This document shows, piece by piece, positions 34,613 to 39,039 of a stretch of DNA of 39,039 nucleotides. The position numbers were made by a program, and so were the translations under genes. Source of the stretch: a virus. The notes under the pieces are model-generated. The model did no database searches and was not told the origin of the DNA. It worked only from the letters and a program-made list of their open reading frames with translations. Position 1 is the first letter of the stretch. Every line of letters begins with the position of its first letter. The DNA lies in the IMG/VR virus record IMGVR_UViG_3300014962_000016, positions 1 to 39,039 of that record. One strand, given 5' to 3'.

Positions 34613-35041
34613 GTGGCGAACGCTGTTTTCCCGAAGGCCAAGGAAGGCTTTCTTGACGGGTCCATTGACCTAGATACTGCGAGCATCAAGGTGGCCCTGG
34701 TTCGTGGCTACACTTACAGCTCGTCTCATTCCACGGTGTCTGATGTGACGGGTGCTGGGGCTACGCTTCATGCGACCTCGTCTGGCCTGGCGTCGAAGAC
34801 GGTGACGAACGGCGTGTTTGATGCCGCCGATATCACGTTCACGACCCCGGCTACAAACTCCAATGATCACAGCCTGCTGGTGTTCCAGTCGTCGTCCTCT
34901 ACTGGTGGCGCTGATGTGGCTGCTTCCAGTCAGCGTCTGATTGCCTGGATTGATACGGGCACGGGTATCCCGATCAAGCCTGCCGGTGGGGATATCACTG
35001 TGGTGTGGGATTCGGGCGCGAACAAGATTTTCAGCCTCTGA
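34613..35041 (+). CDS. Conserved small beta-rich phage structural protein
   Basis: The 142-residue protein starts at GTG behind AGGAGA. It reads ANAVFPKAKEGFLDGSIDLDTASIKVALVRGYTYSSSHSTV, then a beta-rich middle, ending GGDITVVWDSGANKIFSL. This pattern (start with VFPK, VDL, IKVALV, end with ITVVWD, GxNKIF) is that of a conserved phage tail or head decoration protein family I recall from several phages. It could be a head-decoration or tail-tube-associated protein. No specific role is proven by sequence. Confidence 0.65.
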   Translation: MANAVFPKAKEGFLDGSIDLDTASIKVALVRGYTYSSSHSTVSDVTGAGATLHATSSGLASKTVTNGVFDAADITFTTPATNSNDHSLLVFQSSSSTGGADVAASSQRLIAWIDTGTGIPIKPAGGDITVVWDSGANKIFSL

Positions 35042-35044
35042 TAG

Positions 35045-35857
35045 ATGCCTACGGCATTTGATGTAACAGAGCGCCCAGTTTTCAAACTGGGTCCAGTACT
35101 GAACCTGACGGTCTATCCGACTGCTATTGCTTCAGGTGAGGCGTTCGGCACGGCACAGGCGAACACTGTGCTGTCTGCCACGGGCGTGGCTTCTGTTGGT
35201 GATGTGGGTACGGTTGCTGTCACTGCTGCTGTTGCTGCTTCTGGCATTGATGCGGGTACTGGTGCTGCGGGTTCTGTCACGCTCACAGCGTCTGTCACGG
35301 CAGAGGGTGTCGCGGGGTCTGGTGCTGCTGGTGACCCGTCTACGACCGCTTACGCTCCAGCCAGCGGCATCGGGTCGGCTGCTGCCGTGGGTGCCGCTAC
35401 AGCGTTCACCTCTATGGGTCCTGCTGGTATTGATGCCGCGACTGGATCGGTGGGAACGCCGAGCCTGAATCTGGTGATGTCCCCTGCCGGGATTGCCGGA
35501 TCGGAACAGTTCGGGGATGCGGACACTCTCGCCACCGTGTTCGTGATCCCTGGCCCATTTGATCCTACGAATGAGTTCGGTGACCCTGTCGTGACGAAAC
35601 GTGGATGGATATTCCGTAATCCGACGATCCAGCTTGGCTGGCGTTTCCAGAAACGCTACGAGGGTGTGTCCCTGCTGAAGGAGAACGGGACATGGGTTGA
35701 GGTCTCCCATCCTGATCTGGAGCGGACGAAGTCGGCTGAGAAGTATCTGCCGGGTGGTCATGACCATGTCGTCTCTGATGCTTTGAAGGCTGACTTGATC
35801 GCTGCCGGGTACACGGTGTCGGACGAGGTTGTAACCACGGAGGACTACAAGTCGTGA
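35045..35857 (+). CDS. Tail protein with about 22-residue repeats (270 aa)
   Basis: The ATG lies just after the preceding stop. Residues 20-165 are an array of about seven imperfect 20-25-residue repeats built on the plan TAIASGEAFGTAQ then xxxATGVASVGDVGT, with G-I/V-x-S/A-G motifs; such repeats occur in phage tail proteins and spike connectors. The C-terminal 100 residues form a different globular domain with PTIQLGWRFQKRYEGVSLL and KYLPGGHDHVVSDALKADLI. The repeat number may vary among relatives. It is coupled to the next gene by GTGA. Confidence 0.68.
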   Translation: MPTAFDVTERPVFKLGPVLNLTVYPTAIASGEAFGTAQANTVLSATGVASVGDVGTVAVTAAVAASGIDAGTGAAGSVTLTASVTAEGVAGSGAAGDPSTTAYAPASGIGSAAAVGAATAFTSMGPAGIDAATGSVGTPSLNLVMSPAGIAGSEQFGDADTLATVFVIPGPFDPTNEFGDPVVTKRGWIFRNPTIQLGWRFQKRYEGVSLLKENGTWVEVSHPDLERTKSAEKYLPGGHDHVVSDALKADLIAAGYTVSDEVVTTEDYKS

Positions 35858-36741
35858 CTACTTTCAATGAGTTGACAGATGATGTGCTGTCAATGCTGCG
35901 TGGTTATGTGCGTTCGCAGGAGTCGGTGACTGCCCTGAATGGGTCGGTGAATGCTACGGCTACCTCCCTCACTGTGGATAACGGTGGGCGTCTGGGCATG
36001 GGCCGTGCCGAGATCGATGACGAACTGGTGTACATCGATTCCATTACGGGGAACTCTGTGGCGTTGCAGCCGTGGGGTCGTGGCGTGGATGGGACGACTG
36101 CCGCTACCCATGCCGATAACGCGAAGGTGCTGTATAACCCGCTGTTCCCCAGGTTCTATGTGAAGCGTGCGATCAACGACACGATCCAGTCGATGGGTGT
36201 GGAGTTGAAGGCGCAGGGCGTGGAGACGTTCACGTTCGTGGCTGCCAGGACGACCTATGAACTGCCTGCGTCTACGTTCGCGGTGCAACAGGTGACCTGG
36301 CAGTTGGTGGGTCCTTCCCGTATTTGGGAGCCTGTGAAGCGGTGGCGTTACGACTCTAATGCGAATACGACGCAGTTCCCTAACGGCAGGACGATTGACA
36401 TATGGGACATGATCGTGCCGGGTCGCACGGTTCAGGTGCAGTACCTGAAGGAGCCGACGCTGCTGTCAGCGGGAACGGACACCCTGGAATCCACGACAGG
36501 TTTTCCTGCCTCGTGCCGGGATGTGGTGGCCCTTGGGACGGCGGCACGACTTGTGTCAACTATCGATGTTGCTTTGCTGGACCCGTCGTCAGTGCAGGCA
36601 GGCTTCTTTGATGAGCGCCGCCAGATCGGGTCCGCGTCGAATGTGGCTCGCACCATTTATGCGCTGTATCAGCAGCGCCTGTCTGAGGAGCTTGCAAGGT
36701 TCCGTGATCAGCGCAATACGCCCGTCCATTATCGGAAGTAG
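35854..36741 (+). CDS. Head-tail adaptor or tail-tube-like protein (295 aa)
   Basis: The protein starts at GTG in a GTGA overlap. Features are an N-terminal helix (TFNELTDDVLSMLRGYVRS), a beta-rich region (NGGRLGMGRAEIDDELVYIDSITGN, VALQPWGRGVDGTTA), a long helical insert and an Arg/Gln-rich helical C-terminus (LYQQRLSEELARFRDQRN). The order scaffold, capsid, small proteins, then this gene fits a podovirus adaptor (P22 gp4-like) or connector. The call rests on context and length. Confidence 0.55.
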   Translation: MTTFNELTDDVLSMLRGYVRSQESVTALNGSVNATATSLTVDNGGRLGMGRAEIDDELVYIDSITGNSVALQPWGRGVDGTTAATHADNAKVLYNPLFPRFYVKRAINDTIQSMGVELKAQGVETFTFVAARTTYELPASTFAVQQVTWQLVGPSRIWEPVKRWRYDSNANTTQFPNGRTIDIWDMIVPGRTVQVQYLKEPTLLSAGTDTLESTTGFPASCRDVVALGTAARLVSTIDVALLDPSSVQAGFFDERRQIGSASNVARTIYALYQQRLSEELARFRDQRNTPVHYRK

Positions 36742-36746
36742 GATAG

Positions 36747-37577
36747 ATGGCCCGTAGGTATTATTCGTCTACTGCGGTAGCGACGACTCTGTCTGGGTCG
36801 TTGAACAATTCCAGTACGTCTGTGTCTGTGACGGCCCTGTCAGGCTTCCCTAATTCGACACCGTGGACAGCTATCATTGACAAGGACTCTGCCTCTGAGG
36901 AGGTTGTGACTGTCACGAACGTGTCGGGTACGACGCTGACGGTGACTCGTGGCGTTGATGGCACTTCGGCTGTTTCCCATAATGCTGGTGCTTCGTTCTC
37001 GCATGGTGTGTCAGCTCGTGATTTTGACGAGGCGAACAGCCACGTTAATGACACGACCACGGATGTTCACAGCCAATACATCGTTAAATCGCTCCTTAAC
37101 GCCAAGGCGTCCCTCCTCACGGCGACCGCTGCCAGCACCCCTGCCGCTCTCGCTGTTGGCACTAACGGCTATCGCCTAGAGGCAGCATCCGGTGAGTCCA
37201 CGGGCCTCAAGTGGGCAGCCGATCCCGTCTGCATTGCGGTTGCCGTAAGCGACGAGACCACGGCCATCACGACCGGGACGGCAAAGGTCACGTTCCGTAT
37301 GCCGTGGGCCATGACGGTGACGGCGGTACGGGCGTCCCTGTCCACGGCGTCATCGTCCGGTAATCCGACGTTCGACATCAACGAGGGCGGCACCTCCATC
37401 CTCGGGGCGAATAAGTTGAGTATCGACGCCAACGAGAAAACGTCTACGACGGCTGCAACTGCGACAACGATCAGCGACAGCGCCCTGGCCGACGATTCCG
37501 AGATCACCATTGACATTGACACGGCAGGCACCGGGGCCAAGGGGGCAAAGGTGTATCTCATCGGGACGAAGGCATGA
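36747..37577 (+). CDS. Tail-fibre-like structural protein (276 aa)
   Basis: The ATG lies in a TAGGATAG context after the preceding stop. The N-terminal 95 residues are beta-rich (STAVATTLSGSLNNSSTSVSVTALSG, VTVTNVSGTTLTVTRGVDGTSAV), likely a fibre attachment part; the C-terminal part with FRMPWAMTVTAVRASLSTASSSGNPTFDINEGGTSILG, ending ITIDIDTAGTGAKGAKVYLIGTKA, resembles a C-terminal domain of phage fibres. It is coupled by ATGA to the glycine-rich adhesin. It probably forms the tail fibre shaft or tip. Confidence 0.68.
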   Translation: MARRYYSSTAVATTLSGSLNNSSTSVSVTALSGFPNSTPWTAIIDKDSASEEVVTVTNVSGTTLTVTRGVDGTSAVSHNAGASFSHGVSARDFDEANSHVNDTTTDVHSQYIVKSLLNAKASLLTATAASTPAALAVGTNGYRLEAASGESTGLKWAADPVCIAVAVSDETTAITTGTAKVTFRMPWAMTVTAVRASLSTASSSGNPTFDINEGGTSILGANKLSIDANEKTSTTAATATTISDSALADDSEITIDIDTAGTGAKGAKVYLIGTKA

Positions 37578-38380
37578 CCGTATTCTTTGTGAATCCGTTT
37601 ATGGTGCAGCCGTCTAATCCGACTGGCGGCACCATCACCGAATCCGGTGGCTATCGGTATCACACGTTCAATGCGTCAGATACGTTTTCCACACCTACCT
37701 CAAAGTCCATTGATTACGTCATCATCGCTGGTGGCGGCGGTGGCGGTAGCGGCGGGTATGGATACTGGGGCACGTACCGGACCGTTTATGGCGGTGGTGG
37801 GGGCGCTGGTGGACGGCTGACCGGATCGGCAACATTGTCCGCGGGTGACTACTCCATCGTGGTCGGTGGCGGCGGTAGTACGGATGCGAACGGATCAAAC
37901 ACTACGTTCAACGGCAATACGGCTACTGGCGGCGGATGCGGTGGGGCAAACGGTAACGGCGCTACTGGCGGGTCGGGCGGCGGTGGCAGCCGTGGAGCCA
38001 ACAGCGCGTTCAACGGCGGTAGCGGTACTAGCGGGCAAGGCAACTCTGGCGCAAACGCCGACATTCCGGTTAATGCAGCAGGCGGCGGCGGTGGATCGGC
38101 TGCCGCTGGCTCCAGTGGCGCTGGTGGTAACGGCAGCACCGACTACTCCGTAGCGCGAGCAGGCGGCGGCGGCGGCGCTCGGCTTGACTCAACGACCGGA
38201 ACAGGCGGCACAGGCGGCGGCGGCGCTGGTGGTTACAACATCAGCGGGACGTACACGGCACCGACCGGGGGGACGACCAATTCTGGCGGCGGCGGGGGCG
38301 GGTCCGCAGGCAACAGCAGCGGCATTTCTTCCGGCGCCTCTGGTGGCAGCGGTGTCGTCATCATCCGGTACGCGATCTAG
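37574..38380 (+). CDS. Glycine-rich adhesin-like tail protein
   Basis: The 268-residue protein starts at ATG in an ATGA overlap. A short beta-rich start (GGTITESGGYRYHTFNASDTF, then DYVIIAGGGGGGSGG) is followed by many poly-Gly blocks of four to six residues and ends in SGVVIIRYAI. Such runs form polyglycine II sandwich folds in the receptor-binding adhesins of T-even phages (gp38-like), with loops deciding host range. The nucleotide sequence is correspondingly repetitive in GGCGGC. It is likely a host-recognition protein. Confidence 0.75.
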   Translation: MTVFFVNPFMVQPSNPTGGTITESGGYRYHTFNASDTFSTPTSKSIDYVIIAGGGGGGSGGYGYWGTYRTVYGGGGGAGGRLTGSATLSAGDYSIVVGGGGSTDANGSNTTFNGNTATGGGCGGANGNGATGGSGGGGSRGANSAFNGGSGTSGQGNSGANADIPVNAAGGGGGSAAAGSSGAGGNGSTDYSVARAGGGGGARLDSTTGTGGTGGGGAGGYNISGTYTAPTGGTTNSGGGGGGSAGNSSGISSGASGGSGVVIIRYAI

Positions 38381-38389
38381 GAGAAACTT

Positions 38390-38749
38390 GTGGCCCATTT
38401 CGCGCAGATTGATACAGACGGCACGGTATTGCAGGTCATTTGTGTCAGCAACGCTAACGCCCCTGATCCAGCCCCGGCGCACTCAGAGCCGTTGGGTCAG
38501 GCATTCATCGCATCGCTGGGATTGACTGGCGAATGGCGACAAACTTCCTACCACGGCAATTTCCGCAAGCAATACGCCGGAATTGGGTTCCAGTATCACG
38601 CCGATGGCGACGTTTTTACCAAGCCCAAGCCGTATCCGTCTTGGATACTTGACGCCGATTACGAATGGCAGCCTCCGATTCCGATGCCGACCGAGGGTGG
38701 CCCCTGGTCGTGGGACGAAGCCACCTTGTCGTGGGTGGCGCTTACCTAG
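38390..38749 (+). CDS. Conserved small tail-region protein (119 aa), aquatic-phage type
   Basis: The 119-residue protein starts at GTG behind AGGAGA. It reads AHFAQIDTDGTVLQVICVSNANAPDPAP, contains WRQTSYHGNFRKQYAGIGFQY and KPYPSWILDADYEWQPPIPMP, and ends in a WDEATLSW block. I recall close patterns in marine and freshwater phage tail-fibre regions (start AHFAxID, QTSYNGNFRKNYAG, KPYPSW), so it supports an aquatic setting. A tail-fibre accessory or chaperone role is likely. It is the last gene before the repeat cassette. Confidence 0.7.
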   Translation: MAHFAQIDTDGTVLQVICVSNANAPDPAPAHSEPLGQAFIASLGLTGEWRQTSYHGNFRKQYAGIGFQYHADGDVFTKPKPYPSWILDADYEWQPPIPMPTEGGPWSWDEATLSWVALT

Positions 38750-38776
38750 GAATAACGGACATGCAAAGGATCGGCG

Positions 38777-38828
38777 CGATTCTTTACACGTTCTGACGAC
38801 ATGCCAAGTCTTTTACTGTCACGTTAGT
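38777..38828 (+). repeat. 52-bp direct repeat, copy 2
   Basis: It matches 98-149 at 51 of 52 positions. In the circular map the two copies are 360 bp apart and flank the small zinc gene at 38883. The possible -10 box differs by one base here (TACTGT instead of TACTAT). A shorter upstream piece, GGACATGCAAAG, also matches sequence near 78. Confidence 0.6.
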
Positions 38829-38882
38829 GACAGGGCGTGTCGGCCCGGCCTGACAGTCGCACCACGCTGAGAGGATGAGGGC

Positions 38883-39039
38883 ATGACTCACGACCCCCTG
38901 TGCCCGGTTGCGCGACATGCTGAGAACCATTGGGACCCGGCGTATCACTGCGTCAACTGGCCAGAGCATTGCGACCCTGAGTGCCAGTGCGACCTCATTG
39001 AGGAAGTGCGGGACGACCAGGATCGGCGCAACGCGGTAG
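38883..39039 (+). CDS. Zinc microprotein with CxCDLI signature, runs off the window end
   Basis: The ATG follows GAGAGGATGAG. The visible 52 codons read MTHDPLCPVARH, then YHCVNW, EHCDPECQCDLIEEVRDDQDRR; five cysteines and several histidines suggest zinc binding. It shares HDPLCP and CxCDLI with the gene at 10101. The frame is open at the window end; joining base 1 adds one codon and a TGA at 3-5, giving 53 residues. It lies between the two 52-bp repeats with its own possible promoter, a moron-like unit. Confidence 0.65.
   Translation, partial: MTHDPLCPVARHAENHWDPAYHCVNWPEHCDPECQCDLIEEVRDDQDRRNAV

Noticed and set aside
34283-38380. Tape-measure protein and tail-assembly chaperone frameshift after the capsid
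   Set aside because: No gene long enough for a tape measure and no paired short ORFs with a slippery site lie downstream of the capsid. The longest downstream proteins are under 300 residues apart from the beta-rich protein at 633.
1-39039. Insertion sequences or transposases
   Set aside because: No transposase motif, terminal inverted repeat with target duplication, or foreign-looking gene block was seen; the only recombinase is the phage integrase.

Overview
The window is best read as a complete or nearly complete genome of a temperate, probably short-tailed phage of an actinobacterium. Structural genes (terminase, portal, scaffold, capsid, tail and adhesin proteins), lysis genes, a tyrosine integrase and phage replication genes fill almost all of it, and no housekeeping gene is visible. 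A WhiB-family regulator, which is restricted to Actinobacteria and their phages, and an r1t-like holin point to the host phylum. The gene at 38390 resembles a small tail-region protein that I associate with aquatic phages, so a water-borne host is possible. The two ends of the window appear contiguous: the last ORF closes with a stop codon if base 39039 is joined to base 1, and a 10-bp inverted repeat (39021-39030 with 17-26) is completed only across that junction. The molecule is therefore probably circular or circularly permuted.

Layout. 1-632: tiny genes, repeats and a possible structured RNA. 633-3667 (+): a large tail protein, two membrane proteins and an amidase endolysin, ending at a bidirectional terminator (3732-3781). 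3817-5077 (-): a zinc-ribbon protein and the integrase, whose promoter carries an operator-like dyad in its spacer; next to it lies a tRNA-3'-end-like attP candidate. 5371-5829 (+): an HTH protein, the best immunity or lysogeny regulator candidate. 6029-11946 (+): a tightly overlapped replication operon with a split Cas4-like exonuclease, helicase, Holliday-junction resolvase, split primase, MazG/DUF1599-like protein, metallophosphoesterase, sigma-like HTH protein and zinc microproteins. 12016-17347 (-): about twenty very small genes in one leftward unit, including WhiB, a C5-cytosine methyltransferase and several zinc-finger proteins, some preceded by repeated leader sequences. 17348-18316: about 970 bp of non-coding DNA with leftward and rightward promoter candidates, palindromes and short repeats, possibly also the origin. 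18323-38749 (+): late genes in the order TerL, portal, small proteins, a 1764-residue putative ejection protein and three more large virion proteins, two tRNA-like genes, scaffold, N4-gp56-like capsid, adaptor and tail/adhesin proteins.

How it fits together. The absence of a tape-measure gene and of tail-assembly chaperones, together with a block of large internal-virion candidates between portal and scaffold, argues for a podovirus-like particle with an ejectosome. Early genes use dense GTGA/ATGA overlaps, which implies translational coupling. Control probably runs through the HTH protein, WhiB, the sigma-like protein and recurring DNA motifs (ACATGACAG, CTGACAG and long dyads) at the integrase promoter, at leader sequences of the leftward genes and at the late promoter.

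Most functional calls rest on motifs and recalled family resemblance; no search was run. The least certain parts are the small proteins, the promoters and the RNA structures.
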